Origin: an uncultured Prevotellaceae bacterium
Lineage (GTDB): Bacteria; Bacteroidota; Bacteroidia; Bacteroidales; Bacteroidaceae
Direction of reading: 5' to 3'
Length of the DNA stretch: 64,000 nucleotides
NCBI GenBank assembly: GCA_900316985.1
Contig: ONFE01000010.1
Coordinates: 1-64,000 of the forward strand
Each line of letters starts with the position of its first letter. Position 1 is the stretch's first letter. Below, piece after piece: positions 8,226 through 18,428 of this stretch. The notes beneath the pieces were generated by a model that saw only the letters and a program-made list of their open reading frames with translations, had not been told where the DNA came from and did no database searches. The position numbers and the translations under genes were made by a program.

Positions 8226-8654
8226 ATGTTACAGCCAAAAAGAGTAAGATATAGAAGACCTCAGGATGGTCGTGGCAATAAAGGCAACGCCCACAGAGGT
8301 ACGCAGCTGGCTTTCGGCTCATTCGGCATCAAGACAATGGATGCCAAGTGGATTGACAGCCGTCAGATTGAGGCCGCCCGTGTAGCCATCAACCGCTACA
8401 TGAACCGTGAAGGTCAGGTCTGGATTCGTATTTTCCCTGATAAGCCCATTACCCGCAAGCCTGCTGACGTACGTATGGGTAAAGGTAAGGGTGATCCCGC
8501 AGGATGGGTGGCACCGGTTACTCCCGGTCGTATTCTCTTCGAAGTAGAAGGCGTTCCTTTTGATGTAGCCAAGGAGGCTCTCCGCCTCGGTGCTCAGAAA
8601 CTGCCGGTAAAGTGCAAGTTTGTTGTTAGACGTGATTACGATAAAAACGCATAA
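8226..8654 (+). CDS. rplP: 50S ribosomal protein L16
   Basis: A 142-residue L16 with the conserved [21 protein letters not shown] block, near the A-site tRNA elbow. It is full length and 14 nt after rpsC. Confidence 0.96.
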   Translation: MLQPKRVRYRRPQDGRGNKGNAHRGTQLAFGSFGIKTMDAKWIDSRQIEAARVAINRYMNREGQVWIRIFPDKPITRKPADVRMGKGKGDPAGWVAPVTPGRILFEVEGVPFDVAKEALRLGAQKLPVKCKFVVRRDYDKNA

Positions 8655-8659
8655 TTAAG

Positions 8660-8854
8660 ATGAAGAAAAGTGATTTCAAAGGCCTCGACACCAAAGAATT
8701 GGCCGAGCGCATCGACACAGAAGTAGCCAAGTTGCAGAACATGAAACTCAACCACGCTATCACTCCGCTGGAGAATCCTTCTCAGATTAAGGCTGCGCGT
8801 CGTGACATCGCACGTATGAAGACAGAACTTCGTCAGAGAGAACTTAACAAATAA
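8660..8854 (+). CDS. rpmC: 50S ribosomal protein L29
   Basis: A 64-residue helical L29 ending with the typical [15 protein letters not shown]. It binds 23S rRNA near the exit tunnel and is 5 nt after rplP. Confidence 0.95.
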   Translation: MKKSDFKGLDTKELAERIDTEVAKLQNMKLNHAITPLENPSQIKAARRDIARMKTELRQRELNK

Positions 8855-8865
8855 CAATGGTCCAG

Positions 8866-9123
8866 ATGGAAACAAGAAATTTAAGAAAAACAAGACAGGG
8901 TGTCGTTATCAGCAACAAAATGGATAAAACCATTGTTATTGCCGCTAAGTTCAAGGAGAAGCACCCGATCTATGGTAAGTTTGTCCAGAAGACAAAGAAG
9001 TACCATGCACATGATGAGAAGAATGAGTGCCAGGTAGGTGATACCGTGCTCATTATGGAGACCCGTCCTTTGTCCAAGACAAAGCGCTGGAGATTAGTTT
9101 CAATAATTGAAAAAGCTAAGTAA
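8866..9123 (+). CDS. rpsQ: 30S ribosomal protein S17
   Basis: An S17 OB-fold protein ([25 protein letters not shown], [13 protein letters not shown] motifs) that binds 16S rRNA. I chose the ATG at 8866, which gives [12 protein letters not shown], the usual family start; an in-frame ATG at 8857, 2 nt after rpmC, would add three residues. Confidence 0.93.
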   Translation: METRNLRKTRQGVVISNKMDKTIVIAAKFKEKHPIYGKFVQKTKKYHAHDEKNECQVGDTVLIMETRPLSKTKRWRLVSIIEKAK

Positions 9124-9125
9124 TT

Positions 9126-9491
9126 ATGATACAGGCAGAATCAAGACTTACAGTATGTGATAACAGCGGTGCACGCGAGGCTCTCTGCATCCGTGTGCTG
9201 GGTGGTACCCGCCGCCGTTATGCAAGTGTTGGTGACGTGATTGTTGTTGCTATCAAGAACGCCATTCCAACGAGTGATGTAAAAAAGGGTGCAGTATCTA
9301 AGGCTTTGATTGTTCGCACGAAGAAGGAAATCCGTCGCGCTGATGGTTCTTACATCCGCTTCGATGACAACGCTTGCGTGCTGCTGAACAATGCTGGTGA
9401 GCTTCGCGGCAGCCGTATCTTCGGCCCCGTTGCCCGTGAGTTGCGTGCAGTTAACATGAAGGTCGTTTCTTTGGCACCTGAGGTTCTTTAA
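9126..9491 (+). CDS. rplN: 50S ribosomal protein L14
   Basis: A complete 121-residue L14 ([19 protein letters not shown] at the start; [13 protein letters not shown] near the end). It lies at the subunit interface, contacting L19 and 16S rRNA helix 14. Two nt separate it from rpsQ. Confidence 0.97.
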   Translation: MIQAESRLTVCDNSGAREALCIRVLGGTRRRYASVGDVIVVAIKNAIPTSDVKKGAVSKALIVRTKKEIRRADGSYIRFDDNACVLLNNAGELRGSRIFGPVARELRAVNMKVVSLAPEVL

Positions 9492-9512
9492 TCCATAAAA
9501 AAGAATAAAGTA

Positions 9513-9830
9513 ATGGCAAAGTTACATATTAAGAAAAACGATACAGTGATTGTCCTGGCCGGTGAGGATAAGGGCAAGACTGGCAAGGTGCTCCAGATTC
9601 TCAAGGAGAAGGAGCGTGCCATCGTTGAGGGTGTGAACATGGTCAGCAAGAGCCAGAAGCCTTCTGCCAAGAATCCCCAGGGCGGCATCGTCAAGCAGGA
9701 AGCACCTATTCATATCTCAAATTTAAGTCTGATCGACCCGAAGAGTGGCAAGGCTACTCGTGTCAGCATCAAGCATGAGGGCAAGAATGTGGTTCGTATC
9801 GCTAAAAAGTCAGGGGAGGTAATTAAATAA
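9513..9830 (+). CDS. rplX: 50S ribosomal protein L24
   Basis: A 105-residue L24 with a KOW motif near the N-terminus ([18 protein letters not shown]) and the [17 protein letters not shown] segment. It is an assembly initiator of the large subunit. Its TAA overlaps the rplE ATG by one base. Confidence 0.96.
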   Translation: MAKLHIKKNDTVIVLAGEDKGKTGKVLQILKEKERAIVEGVNMVSKSQKPSAKNPQGGIVKQEAPIHISNLSLIDPKSGKATRVSIKHEGKNVVRIAKKSGEVIK

Positions 9831-10384
9831 TGAATACAGCACAGTTAAAGAAAGAGTATAAGGAGCAGATTGCTCCCGCTCTGAAGAAGCAGTTCAACTA
9901 CTCTTCTTCCATGCAGATTCCTGTATTGAAGAAGATCGTGGTAAACATGGGTCTCGGCGATGCTACTCAGGATAAGAAGATTATCGATGTGGCTATCCAC
10001 GAACTTACTGCCATCACTGGTCAGAAGGCTGTGGCTACCTACTCCAAGAAGGATATCGCCAACTTCAAACTCCGTAAGAAGATGCCTATCGGTGTGATGG
10101 TAACACTGCGCCGTGAGCGTATGTATGAGTTCCTGGAGAAGCTCGTGCGCGTGGCTCTGCCCCGTATCCGCGACTTCAAGGGTATTGAGAGCAAGCTTGA
10201 CGGCCGTGGTAACTATACCCTCGGTGTGCAGGAGCAGATCATCTTCCCTGAGATCAACATCGACCAGATCGACCGCATCCAGGGTATGAACATCACTTTC
10301 GTCACCTCTGCACAGACAGACGAAGAAGGCTTCGCACTGCTGAAAGCATTTGGACTTCCTTTCAAGAACGCTAATAAAGATTAA
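9830..10384 (+). CDS. rplE: 50S ribosomal protein L5
   Basis: A 184-residue L5 that binds 5S rRNA and contacts P-site t[15 protein letters not shown] and the [14 protein letters not shown] motif are present. Translational coupling to rplX is likely through the TAATG overlap. Confidence 0.97.
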   Translation: MNTAQLKKEYKEQIAPALKKQFNYSSSMQIPVLKKIVVNMGLGDATQDKKIIDVAIHELTAITGQKAVATYSKKDIANFKLRKKMPIGVMVTLRRERMYEFLEKLVRVALPRIRDFKGIESKLDGRGNYTLGVQEQIIFPEINIDQIDRIQGMNITFVTSAQTDEEGFALLKAFGLPFKNANKD

Positions 10385-10389
10385 GAGAT

Positions 10390-10692
10390 ATGGCAAAAGA
10401 ATCAATGAAGGCTCGCGAGGTGAAGCGTGCAAAGCTTGTAGCCCGTTACGCTGAAAAGCGCGCAGCTCTGAAGAAGGTTATCGCTACCACCGAGGATCCC
10501 GCAGAAGCTTACGAGGCTGCTCGCAAGCTGCAGGCTATCCCCAAGAACGCCAACCCCATCCGTCTGCACAACCGTTGCAAGATCACGGGTCGTCCCAAGG
10601 GATACATCCGCCAGTTTGGTCTCTCTCGTATTCAGTTCCGTGAGATGGCCAGTGCAGGTCTGATTCCCGGCGTGAAGAAGGCTAGCTGGTAA
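10390..10692 (+). CDS. rpsN: 30S ribosomal protein S14 (zinc-free type)
   Basis: A 100-residue S14 of the long form without the CXXC pairs of zinc-type S14; only one Cys ([20 protein letters not shown]) is seen in the conserved core. This is the sole S14 in the operon. Confidence 0.95.
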   Translation: MAKESMKAREVKRAKLVARYAEKRAALKKVIATTEDPAEAYEAARKLQAIPKNANPIRLHNRCKITGRPKGYIRQFGLSRIQFREMASAGLIPGVKKASW

Positions 10693-10760
10693 GCATAGGC
10701 AGAAGATTTTTCTATTTAATATTGTCGGGGGAGTCCCGATTAATTAAAACATTTTATACA

Positions 10761-11156
10761 ATGACAGATCCAATAGCAGATTATCTGACGAGGTTGAGAA
10801 ACGCAATCATGGCTCATCACCGTGTTGTAGAAGTACCAGCTTCAAACATGAAGAAGGAAATCACCAAGATCCTCTTCGAGAAGGGTTACATCCTGAACTA
10901 CAAGTTCGTGGAGGATGGTCCTCAGGGCACTATCAAGGTGGCTCTGAAGTATGACCCCAAAACCAAGGAGAACGCCATCAAGGTTCTCAAGAGAGTGTCC
11001 ACTCCAGGTCTTCGTAAGTACACTGGTTACAAGGACATGCCGAGAGTTATTAACGGACTGGGTATCGCTATCCTTTCTACGTCCAAAGGTGTTATGACTA
11101 ACAAGGAAGCTGCCGAGCAGAAGATCGGCGGTGAGGTTCTTTGCTACGTTTATTAA
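10761..11156 (+). CDS. rpsH: 30S ribosomal protein S8
   Basis: A 131-residue S8, starting MTDPIADYLTRLRNA and ending with the conserved STSKGVMTNKEA and GEVLCYVY. The ATG at 10761 is chosen; upstream in-frame codons back to 10722 do not resemble the family. S8 binds the 16S central domain and represses the spc operon in enterobacteria; similar control here is untested. Confidence 0.96.
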   Translation: MTDPIADYLTRLRNAIMAHHRVVEVPASNMKKEITKILFEKGYILNYKFVEDGPQGTIKVALKYDPKTKENAIKVLKRVSTPGLRKYTGYKDMPRVINGLGIAILSTSKGVMTNKEAAEQKIGGEVLCYVY

Positions 11157-11173
11157 TTAGGAGGAGATAGAAT

Positions 11174-11740
11174 ATGTCAAGAATAGGTAAATTGCCAATT
11201 GCTATCCCTGCTGGTGTAACAATCGACATCAAGGACAATGTTGTAAGCGTAAAAGGTCCTAAGGGAGAATTGTCTCAGAAGGTGGATCCCTCTATCTGCA
11301 TCAAGAACGAGGACGGTCACCTGATATTCGAGATTGACGAGAAGAGTCCCGTTAACATCAAACAGAAGCAAGCATTCCACGGTCTGTACCGCGCACTTGT
11401 CAACAACATGGTTGTTGGTGTGAGCGAGGGCTACAAGAAGGAAATGGAGCTTGTCGGTGTAGGTTACCGTGTGAGCAACCAGGGCAACCTGATTGAGTTC
11501 GCTCTCGGTTACACTCACCCCATCTTCATCCAGCTTCCCAAGGAAGTGAAGGTGGAAACTAAGTCAGAGAGAAATCAGAATCCTGTTATTACATTAGAGT
11601 CTTGCGACAAGCAGTTGCTGGGTATGATCTGCGCAAAGATCCGCTCGTTCCGTATGCCTGAGCCTTACAAGGGTAAGGGTATCCTGTTCAAGGGTGAGGT
11701 TATCCGTAGAAAGTCTGGTAAGTCGGCTTCTGCTAAATAA
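11174..11740 (+). CDS. rplF: 50S ribosomal protein L6
   Basis: A 188-residue L6 with two repeated domains; the start [15 protein letters not shown] and the PEPYKGKGI motif near the C-terminus are present. Full length. Confidence 0.97.
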   Translation: MSRIGKLPIAIPAGVTIDIKDNVVSVKGPKGELSQKVDPSICIKNEDGHLIFEIDEKSPVNIKQKQAFHGLYRALVNNMVVGVSEGYKKEMELVGVGYRVSNQGNLIEFALGYTHPIFIQLPKEVKVETKSERNQNPVITLESCDKQLLGMICAKIRSFRMPEPYKGKGILFKGEVIRRKSGKSASAK

Positions 11741-11760
11741 TTTTAATTGATTTTACGATT

Positions 11761-12105
11761 ATGACAACAAAGAAAGTAGAAAGACGAATCAAGATAAAGT
11801 TCAGAATTCGCAAGAACGTTAACGGTACGGCTGAGCGCCCCCGTCTGAGCGTGTTCCGCAGCAACAAGCAGATTTATGCTCAGGTTATTAACGATTTGAC
11901 AGGTAAAACACTCGCATCTGCATCATCACTCGGTCTTGAGGCCATGCCTAAGAAGGAGCAGGCTGCCAAGGTGGGCGAACTTCTCGCTGAGAAGGCTCAG
12001 GCTGCCGGTATCTCTCAGGTGGTGTTCGACCGTAACGGCTATCTCTATCACGGCCGTGTAAAGGAACTTGCTGATGGCGCACGTAAAGGTGGACTTAATT
12101 TCTAA
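11761..12105 (+). CDS. rplR: 50S ribosomal protein L18
   Basis: A 114-residue 5S rRNA-binding L18 ([38 protein letters not shown]). Normal length, 20 nt after rplF. Confidence 0.96.
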   Translation: MTTKKVERRIKIKFRIRKNVNGTAERPRLSVFRSNKQIYAQVINDLTGKTLASASSLGLEAMPKKEQAAKVGELLAEKAQAAGISQVVFDRNGYLYHGRVKELADGARKGGLNF

Positions 12106-12111
12106 AAGATT

Positions 12112-12624
12112 ATGGCAATGGATAAAGTAAAGATAAATAGTGACGTTGAGTTGAAAGACCGTCTGGTTGCCATCAACCGTGTTACCAAGGTAACAAAGGG
12201 TGGTCGCACCTTTACATTCGCTGCTATCGTGGTTGTCGGCGACGGCAATGGCGTGATCGGCTGGGGCCTGGGTAAGGCCGGTGAGGTTACCGCTGCTATC
12301 CAGAAGGGTACAGAGGCAGCCAAGAAGAACCTAGTGAAGGTTCCCGTGCTGAAAGGCACTATCCCACACGAGATGGAAGCTCGCTTCGGTGGCGCTCAGG
12401 TATTCCTGAAGCCGGCTGCTGCCGGTACTGGTCTGGTGGCCGGTGGTGCTATGCGTGCCGTATTGGAGAGCGCTGGTATCAATGATGTGCTTGCCAAGAG
12501 TAAGGGTTCTTCTAACCCTCACAATCTGGTGAAGGCTACTATCCTGGCTCTGAGCCAGATGCGTGACGCCTATACTGTTGCCGGTGAGCGCGGTATTGAT
12601 ATGAGCAAGGTGTTTAACGGATAA
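12112..12624 (+). CDS. rpsE: 30S ribosomal protein S5
   Basis: A 170-residue S5 with the double-stranded RNA-binding segment ([20 protein letters not shown]) and the [13 protein letters not shown]-like loop ([18 protein letters not shown]). It takes part in decoding fidelity. Six nt after rplR. Confidence 0.97.
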   Translation: MAMDKVKINSDVELKDRLVAINRVTKVTKGGRTFTFAAIVVVGDGNGVIGWGLGKAGEVTAAIQKGTEAAKKNLVKVPVLKGTIPHEMEARFGGAQVFLKPAAAGTGLVAGGAMRAVLESAGINDVLAKSKGSSNPHNLVKATILALSQMRDAYTVAGERGIDMSKVFNG

Positions 12625-12643
12625 AAATTGGAGGTATAAGACA

Positions 12644-12820
12644 ATGGCAACAATTAAGATCAAGCAGATTAAGAGCAAGATTGGTTACCCTGTAGATCAG
12701 AAGCGCACACTCCAGTCTCTGGGCCTGCACAAAATCTCACAGGTTGTTGAAGTGGAAGACACCCCCAGCATCCGTGGCATGATCCGCAAGGTTCATCACC
12801 TGGTAACCGTAGTAGAGTAA
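12644..12820 (+). CDS. rpmD: 50S ribosomal protein L30
   Basis: A 58-residue gene in the gap between rpsE and rplO. It starts [14 protein letters not shown] and contains [12 protein letters not shown] and [12 protein letters not shown], diagnostic of bacterial L30. The order rpsE-rpmD-rplO is the usual one. Confidence 0.95.
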   Translation: MATIKIKQIKSKIGYPVDQKRTLQSLGLHKISQVVEVEDTPSIRGMIRKVHHLVTVVE

Positions 12821-12854
12821 TTTAACGTCTAACGTATTTAAACAGATTCGAATT

Positions 12855-13301
12855 ATGAAGTTACATGAATTAAAACCAGCTGCAGGCTCAACTCACTCTG
12901 AGCGTCGCATTGGTCGCGGTACAGGTTCTGGTCTGGGTGGTACTTCTACCCGTGGCCATAAGGGTGCCAAGGCTCGTTCTGGTTATAAGAAGAAGGTTGG
13001 ATTCGAAGGTGGTCAGATGCCCCTGCAGCGCCGTGTTCCTAAGTTCGGTTTCAAGAACATCAACCATAAGGAGTACTTTGCTGTTAACCTGTCAACTCTT
13101 CAGAAACTTGCAGAGAGAAAGAATCTCACCAAGATCGGCATCGCCGAACTGAAGGAGGCTGGTCTCACCAACGGCAAGGAACTTGTGAAGATTCTTGGCA
13201 ACGGTGAGCTGAAGGCTAAAATCGATGTAGAAGCTAATGCTTTCTCAAAGACAGCTGAAGAGGCAATCAAGGCTGTTGGTGGTAACGCAACAATCATTTA
13301 A
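12855..13301 (+). CDS. rplO: 50S ribosomal protein L15
   Basis: A 148-residue L15 with the glycine-rich N-terminal tail (RIGRGTGSGLGGTSTRGHKG) and the GFEGGQMPLQRRVPKFGF motif. It ends 5 nt before secY. Confidence 0.97.
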   Translation: MKLHELKPAAGSTHSERRIGRGTGSGLGGTSTRGHKGAKARSGYKKKVGFEGGQMPLQRRVPKFGFKNINHKEYFAVNLSTLQKLAERKNLTKIGIAELKEAGLTNGKELVKILGNGELKAKIDVEANAFSKTAEEAIKAVGGNATII

Positions 13302-13306
13302 GAGTA

Positions 13307-14653
13307 ATGAAAAAGTTAATTGAGTACCTGCAGAACTGTTGGAAGATTGAGGATCTGCGTCAGCGCATCCTCATCACCATCCTGTTTGTAGCCATCTATC
13401 GTTTCGGATCATTCGTAGTGCTGCCGGGTATCAACCCCGGTCTGCTCGATAAGCTCCAGTCGCAGACAGCTGGTGGACTGATGTCGCTTCTCGATATGTT
13501 CTCAGGTGGAGCATTTTCTCATGCGTCAATCTTCGCACTGGGAATCATGCCATACATTTCAGCCTCTATCGTTATGCAGCTTCTGGCAGTGGCAGTGCCT
13601 TACTTCCAGAAGATGCAGCGCGAAGGTGAGAGCGGACGTAAGAAGATTATGTGGTACACCCGTGTGCTCACGGTGGCTATCCTGTTCTTCCAGGCTCCTT
13701 CTTATCTGCTCAACCTCAAGATGCAGGCTCAGGGTGCGCTCGCATCCGGCATCACCTGGGGTTCATTCATGATCACCGGAACCATCATCCTCGCAGCAGG
13801 TTCTATGTTTATCCTGTGGCTGGGTGAGCGCATCACAGATAAAGGTATTGGTAATGGTATCTCCCTGATCATTATGATCGGTATCATCGCACGTCTGCCG
13901 CAGGCCTTCTTCCAGGAGGCAACCAGTCGTTTCACGGCTATTTCCGGTGGTGGTCTGGTGATGTTCATCGTGGAGCTTATCATTCTCTATATCGTAGTAT
14001 GTCTGGCTATTCTCCTTGTGCAGGGTGTTCGCAAAGTGCCCGTACAGTATGCTAAGCGCCTCGTGGGCAACAAGCAGTATGGTGGTGCTCGCCAGTACAT
14101 CCCCTTGAAGTTGTTCGCAGCCAATGTGATGCCTATCATCTTTGCTCAGGCTCTGATGTTCATCCCGCTGGCCATCGTTCAGTATTCAAGCGACCAGTCT
14201 GGCTGGGTTATCCGTAACCTGCTCGATCACCGTTCATTGCTGTATAATATCGTATTCGCTATTCTCATTATCGCGTTTACCTATTTCTATACAGCCATTA
14301 CGCTGAATCCCACACAGATGGCAGAAGACATGAAGCGCAACAATGGTTTCATTCCCGGTGTGAAGCCCGGTAAGGATACCGCAGAGTATATCGACACTGT
14401 GATGAGCCGCATCACACTGCCCGGTTCTCTCTTCATTGCCTTCATCGCCGTGATGCCCTCATTTGCCAGCTTGCTCAATGTGCAGGAAGGTTTTGCTCAG
14501 TTCTTCGGTGGAACGTCTCTTCTGATTCTTGTCGGTGTGGTTATCGACACACTTACCCAGATTGAGAGCCACCTGATGATGCGCCACTATGATGGTCTGC
14601 TCAATTCAGGTCGTATCCGTTCAACCCGTCAGGGCGGCATTCAGGCATACTAA
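13307..14653 (+). CDS. secY: Preprotein translocase subunit SecY
   Basis: A 448-residue ten-helix channel subunit of the Sec translocon, in the inner membrane with SecE and SecG. Visible hallmarks are the plug/TM2 region (GGLMSLLDMFSGGAFSHASIFALGIMPYIS, across residues ~50-80), the cytoplasmic loops with KVPVQYAKR, and NGFIPGVKPGKDT before TM9. Its place after rplO is conserved in spc operons. Confidence 0.97.
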   Translation: MKKLIEYLQNCWKIEDLRQRILITILFVAIYRFGSFVVLPGINPGLLDKLQSQTAGGLMSLLDMFSGGAFSHASIFALGIMPYISASIVMQLLAVAVPYFQKMQREGESGRKKIMWYTRVLTVAILFFQAPSYLLNLKMQAQGALASGITWGSFMITGTIILAAGSMFILWLGERITDKGIGNGISLIIMIGIIARLPQAFFQEATSRFTAISGGGLVMFIVELIILYIVVCLAILLVQGVRKVPVQYAKRLVGNKQYGGARQYIPLKLFAANVMPIIFAQALMFIPLAIVQYSSDQSGWVIRNLLDHRSLLYNIVFAILIIAFTYFYTAITLNPTQMAEDMKRNNGFIPGVKPGKDTAEYIDTVMSRITLPGSLFIAFIAVMPSFASLLNVQEGFAQFFGGTSLLILVGVVIDTLTQIESHLMMRHYDGLLNSGRIRSTRQGGIQAY

Positions 14654-14662
14654 TCTGCGCTG

Positions 14663-15460
14663 ATGAAGATCTTTCTGAAAACAGAAGATGAGATTGAGCT
14701 GATGCGCCGGGCCAACCAACTTGTTGGCAAGACCCTTGGCGAATTGGCTAAACATATCAAACCAGGTGTAACGACCCTCCAACTGGATAAAATTGCGGAG
14801 GAGTTCATCCGTGACAATGGAGCCGTTCCAACGTTCAAGAACTTCCCCAATCCCTATGGAGGGCCGTTTCCCGCAAGCATCTGTACATCGATCAACGATG
14901 CCGTGGTTCATGGCATTCCCGATCATACAGAACTTCGTGACGGAGACATCATCTCCATTGACTGCGGCACACTGCTTGATGGATTCAACGGTGACTCTGC
15001 CTACACTTTCTGCGTAGGTGAGGTCAGTGAAGAAGTCAAGAAACTGCTGAAGACAACCAAGGAGAGTCTCTATCTTGGGATTCAGGCTGCCGTGGCAGGC
15101 AATCATCTGGGAGATATTGGCAGTGCTGTGCAGGATCATTGCGAGGCTGAAGGCTATGGCATTGTTCGCGAGCTGACCGGTCATGGTATAGGTCGCGAGA
15201 TGCACGAAGACCCACAGGTCCCTAACTACGGCCGACGCGGTAATGGTACGATGCTGAAGGCTTCCATGTGCATAGCCATCGAACCGATGATTACCATGGG
15301 TGCCCGTGACATTTACATGATGCCGGACCGCTGGACAGTCAAGACCCGTGACGGAAAACCTGCAGCACACTTCGAACACACCATTGCCATACGGCGTGGA
15401 AAGTCCGAAATCCTCTCATCGTTTGAAGAAGCAGAACTTATAGAAGGCAAATTATATTAA
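14663..15460 (+). CDS. map: Methionine aminopeptidase, type I
   Basis: A 265-residue metalloenzyme that removes the initiator methionine from nascent proteins. The pita-bread fold motifs are present: [20 protein letters not shown] (metal Asp), [15 protein letters not shown] (metal His) and TMGARD / HFEHTIAI near the end. Nine nt after secY; secY-map-infA-rpmJ is the standard order. Confidence 0.96.
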   Translation: MKIFLKTEDEIELMRRANQLVGKTLGELAKHIKPGVTTLQLDKIAEEFIRDNGAVPTFKNFPNPYGGPFPASICTSINDAVVHGIPDHTELRDGDIISIDCGTLLDGFNGDSAYTFCVGEVSEEVKKLLKTTKESLYLGIQAAVAGNHLGDIGSAVQDHCEAEGYGIVRELTGHGIGREMHEDPQVPNYGRRGNGTMLKASMCIAIEPMITMGARDIYMMPDRWTVKTRDGKPAAHFEHTIAIRRGKSEILSSFEEAELIEGKLY

Positions 15461-15467
15461 AGATTAT

Positions 15468-15686
15468 ATGGCAAAACAAGGTGCTATTGAACAAGACGGA
15501 ACGATTGTGGAGGCATTGTCCAATGCGATGTTCCGCGTGGAACTCGAAAACGGAGTGCCCATTATTGCGCACATTTCCGGAAAGATGAGAATGCACTACA
15601 TCAAAATCCTGCCTGGCGACAAGGTGAAGGTGGAGATGAGTCCCTACGACCTTACCAAAGGCAGAATCGTGTTCAGATATAAATAA
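15468..15686 (+). CDS. infA: Translation initiation factor IF-1
   Basis: A 72-residue S1/OB-fold protein ([35 protein letters not shown]). It blocks the A site during initiation. Complete and of usual length. Confidence 0.97.
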   Translation: MAKQGAIEQDGTIVEALSNAMFRVELENGVPIIAHISGKMRMHYIKILPGDKVKVEMSPYDLTKGRIVFRYK

Positions 15687-15698
15687 ACTTTCAGAGAT

Positions 15699-15815
15699 AT
15701 GAAGACAAGAGCATCATTAAAGAAGCGTACACCCGACTGCAAGATCGTTCGTCGTAAGGGTCGTCTGTATGTGATCAACAAGAAGAACCCTAAGTACAAG
15801 ACACGTCAGGGCTAA
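15699..15815 (+). CDS. rpmJ: 50S ribosomal protein L36
   Basis: A 38-residue gene: [20 protein letters not shown] then [18 protein letters not shown]. Only one cysteine is present, so this is the zinc-free form rather than the CXXC type. It lies 12 nt after infA, in the conserved position. Confidence 0.93.
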   Translation: MKTRASLKKRTPDCKIVRRKGRLYVINKKNPKYKTRQG

Positions 15816-15830
15816 GAAAAAAGTTTGGTT

Positions 15831-15888
15831 AAAAAAGCATAAAAGGGTAAGAATGACAATTATTATTCTTACCTTTGCATGCTTTTTC
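15831..15888 (+). terminator. Long hairpin between rpmJ and rpsM, overlapping a promoter-like element
   Basis: A long imperfect stem (AAAAAGCAT...GGTAAGAAT with ATTCTTACC...ATGCTTTTT) ends in five T residues, so it can work as a terminator. Its right arm contains TACCTTTGC (15870-15878), a Bacteroidetes -7 motif, although a good -33 partner is not evident. The site may both trim readthrough and restart transcription for the alpha operon. Confidence 0.6.
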
Positions 15889-15935
15889 GGCAAAATTTCG
15901 AAATTTATTATTTTATTTTATTATTTTATTAACAA

Positions 15936-16295
15936 ATGGCAATAAGAATTGTTGGAGTAGATTTGCCCCAGAATAAGCGTGGCGAAATCGCATTGACTTA
16001 TATCTATGGTATAGGTCGAAGTAGTTCAGCAGTTAGCCGCGACCTGAAGGTCAATGAGTGGAGTGACGACCAGGCAGCCAAAATCCGTGAAATTATCGGC
16101 GCTGAATTCAAAGTTGAAGGTGATCTCCGTTCTGAGATCCAGATGAATATCAAGCGACTGATGGATATTGGTTGCTATCGTGGAGTCCGTCATCGTAATG
16201 GTCTTCCTGTACGTGGTCAGAGCACTAAGAACAACGCCCGCACTCGTAAAGGTAAGAAGAAGACTGTTGCTAATAAGAAGAAGGCCACGAAGTAA
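15936..16295 (+). CDS. rpsM: 30S ribosomal protein S13, 7 residues short
   Basis: S13 forms bridge B1 with the large subunit. The protein is otherwise typical ([43 protein letters not shown]). Between GRSSSA and VSRDLKV, family members carry about seven more residues (a KILDKAG-like helix). Here they are missing in frame, giving 119 instead of ~126. It is the third ribosomal gene in this operon with a deletion at a highly conserved segment. Confidence 0.92.
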   Translation: MAIRIVGVDLPQNKRGEIALTYIYGIGRSSSAVSRDLKVNEWSDDQAAKIREIIGAEFKVEGDLRSEIQMNIKRLMDIGCYRGVRHRNGLPVRGQSTKNNARTRKGKKKTVANKKKATK

Positions 16296-16298
16296 TTC

Positions 16299-16333
16299 TA
16301 AAGTTTAAAGTTTAGAGATTAAAGTTTAAAGTT
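16299..16333. repeat. Heptamer tract TAAAGTT x5 in ribosomal operon spacer
   Basis: Five consecutive 7-mers (TAAAGTT, TAAAGTT, TAGAGAT, TAAAGTT, TAAAGTT) fill the gap between rpsM and rpsK and stop directly at the rpsK ATG. They therefore include the region where ribosomes load. Confidence 0.9.
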
Positions 16334-16720
16334 ATGGCAAAGAAAACAGTCACAAAGAAAAGAAACGTGAAGGTTGACGCGATTGGTCAATTGCACGTTC
16401 ACAGTTCATTCAATAATATCATCGTTTCCTTGGCAAACAGCGACGGTCAGGTGATTTCTTGGTCTTCAGCTGGTAAGATGGGTTTCCGTGGTTCTAAGAA
16501 GAACACTCCTTATGCTGCCCAGATGGCCGCCGAGGATTGCGCAAAGGTTGCTTATGACCTGGGTTTGCGCAAGGTGAAAGCTTATGTGAAGGGTCCCGGT
16601 AACGGTCGTGAGAGCGCTATCCGTGCCTGCCACGGTGCTGGTATCGAGGTAATGGAGATTATCGACGTAACGCCACTGCCACACAATGGCTGCCGTCCTC
16701 CGAAGCGTCGTCGTGTATAG
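16334..16720 (+). CDS. rpsK: 30S ribosomal protein S11
   Basis: A 128-residue S11 of the platform near the E site. Hallmarks are [44 protein letters not shown] and the basic end [13 protein letters not shown]. Full length. Confidence 0.97.
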   Translation: MAKKTVTKKRNVKVDAIGQLHVHSSFNNIIVSLANSDGQVISWSSAGKMGFRGSKKNTPYAAQMAAEDCAKVAYDLGLRKVKAYVKGPGNGRESAIRACHGAGIEVMEIIDVTPLPHNGCRPPKRRRV

Positions 16721-16730
16721 TATTTCCTTG

Positions 16731-16761
16731 AGGTCCTTAAGGTAGTTAAGGTCCTTAAAGT
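16731..16761. repeat. Nonamer tract AGGTCCTTA in spacer rpsK-rpsD
   Basis: AGGTCCTTA, AGGTAGTTA and AGGTCCTTA follow one another with a 9-bp period between rpsK and rpsD. It is similar in style to the heptamer tracts elsewhere in the window. Confidence 0.75.
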
Positions 16762-16786
16762 CAAAAAAGAATTATTTTTCAAAATT

Positions 16787-17392
16787 ATGGCAAAGTATAT
16801 AGGTCCGAAATCTAAAATTGCGCGCCGTTTTGGTGAACCCATCTTTGGCGCCGACAAAGTTTTGTCCAAGAGAAACTTCCCTCCTGGACAGCATGGCAAT
16901 AATCGTCGTCGCAAGATGTCTGAGTATGGTGTCATGTTGGCAGAGAAGCAGAAAGCTAAGTACACATACGGTGTACTCGAGCGCCAGTTCCGTAATATGT
17001 TTGAGAAGGCAGCCAAGGCTGACGGTATCACCGGTGAGGTGCTGCTGCAGAACCTGGAGAGCCGTCTTGACAACGTAGTGTTCCGTCTAGGCATTGCTCC
17101 GACCCGTGCTGCTGCACGTCAGTTGGTAGGCCACAAGCATATCGTTGTTGACGGTCAGGTGGTTAACATTCCTTCTTATTCAGTTAAGCCCGGTCAGATT
17201 GTGGGTGTTCGCGAGAGATCTAAGTCACTCGAGGTTATCGAAGCCGCTCTCGCTGGATTCAACCACAGCAAGTATCCCTGGATCGAGTGGGACGAGAACA
17301 CTAAGAGCGGTAAGTTCCTGCACAAGCCCGAGCGTGCCGACATCCCTGAGAACATTAAGGAGCAGTTAATCGTTGAGTTGTACTCTAAATAA
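16787..17392 (+). CDS. rpsD: 30S ribosomal protein S4
   Basis: A 201-residue S4 that nucleates assembly of the 16S 5' domain. The S4 RNA-binding domain is seen around residues 90-155 ([30 protein letters not shown] as its core). The zinc-free N-terminus is normal for the group. Confidence 0.97.
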   Translation: MAKYIGPKSKIARRFGEPIFGADKVLSKRNFPPGQHGNNRRRKMSEYGVMLAEKQKAKYTYGVLERQFRNMFEKAAKADGITGEVLLQNLESRLDNVVFRLGIAPTRAAARQLVGHKHIVVDGQVVNIPSYSVKPGQIVGVRERSKSLEVIEAALAGFNHSKYPWIEWDENTKSGKFLHKPERADIPENIKEQLIVELYSK

Positions 17393-17404
17393 ATCATTAA
17401 ATTA

Positions 17405-18397
17405 ATGGCGATATTAGCATTTCAAAAACCTGATAAAGTAGTGATGCTGGAGGCTTCCGACAAATTCGGCAAGTTCGAATTCCGTCCTCTTGAGCCTGGC
17501 TTCGGTGTAACCATTGGTAACGCCCTGCGACGCATCCTCCTTTCATCGCTCGAGGGCTATGCCATCAACACCATCAAGATTGCCGGTGTGGAGCATGAGT
17601 TCTCTTCAGTGCCTGGTGTGAAGGAAGATGTAACCAACATCATCTTGAACCTGAAACAAGTTCGGTTCAAGCAAGTAGTAGAAGAATTCGAGAACGAGAA
17701 AGTGAGTATCACCGTCGAGAATTCAACTGAGTTCAAAGCTGGAGATATCAGCAAGTATCTGACTGGATTTGAAGTGTTAAATCCTGATTTGGTGATTTGT
17801 CATTTAGATTCAAAAGCCTCGATGCAACTCGATCTTACCATCAATAAGGGACGCGGATATGTACCTGCTGATGAGAACCGCGAGTTCTGCACCGATGTAA
17901 ATGTAATCCCCATCGATTCTATTTACACACCAATCCGCAACGTCAAGTTCGCTGTTGAGCCGTATCGCGTTGAGCAGAAGACCGACTACGACAAACTCGT
18001 GCTTGAGGTAACTACGGATGGTTCCATTCACCCGAAGGACGCCCTCAAGGAGGCAGCCAAAATCCTTATCTATCACTTCATGCTCTTCTCTGATGAGAAG
18101 ATTACCCTCGAAAACAATGACGTTGAGGGCAATCAGGAGTTTGATGAGGAAGTGCTCCACATGCGTCAGTTGCTCAAGACCCGTCTCGTTGACATGAACC
18201 TCTCTGTTCGTGCCCTCAACTGCCTCAAGGCAGCTGATGTGGAGACCCTTGGCGACCTTGTGCAGTACAACAAGACCGACCTCCTGAAGTTCCGCAACTT
18301 CGGTAAGAAATCGCTTTCTGAGCTTGATGATTTGCTCGAGAGTCTGAATCTGTCGTTTGGAACCGATATTTCAAAGTACAAACTGGACAAGGAGTAA
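17405..18397 (+). CDS. rpoA: DNA-directed RNA polymerase subunit alpha
   Basis: A 330-residue alpha subunit. The N-terminal dimerisation domain has [20 protein letters not shown]; the C-terminal domain (from ~250) has [31 protein letters not shown]-type HhH sequence for upstream DNA and activators. It lies between rpsD and rplQ as in other alpha operons. Confidence 0.97.
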   Translation: MAILAFQKPDKVVMLEASDKFGKFEFRPLEPGFGVTIGNALRRILLSSLEGYAINTIKIAGVEHEFSSVPGVKEDVTNIILNLKQVRFKQVVEEFENEKVSITVENSTEFKAGDISKYLTGFEVLNPDLVICHLDSKASMQLDLTINKGRGYVPADENREFCTDVNVIPIDSIYTPIRNVKFAVEPYRVEQKTDYDKLVLEVTTDGSIHPKDALKEAAKILIYHFMLFSDEKITLENNDVEGNQEFDEEVLHMRQLLKTRLVDMNLSVRALNCLKAADVETLGDLVQYNKTDLLKFRNFGKKSLSELDDLLESLNLSFGTDISKYKLDKE

Positions 18398-18428
18398 TCT
18401 CGTTGCCCAATAAAAGTAAAAACAAAAA

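Noticed and set aside
10390-10692. Second, zinc-type S14 or L36 forms
   Set aside because: Only the zinc-free forms of S14 and L36 are present in the operon; no alternative copy is seen in the window.
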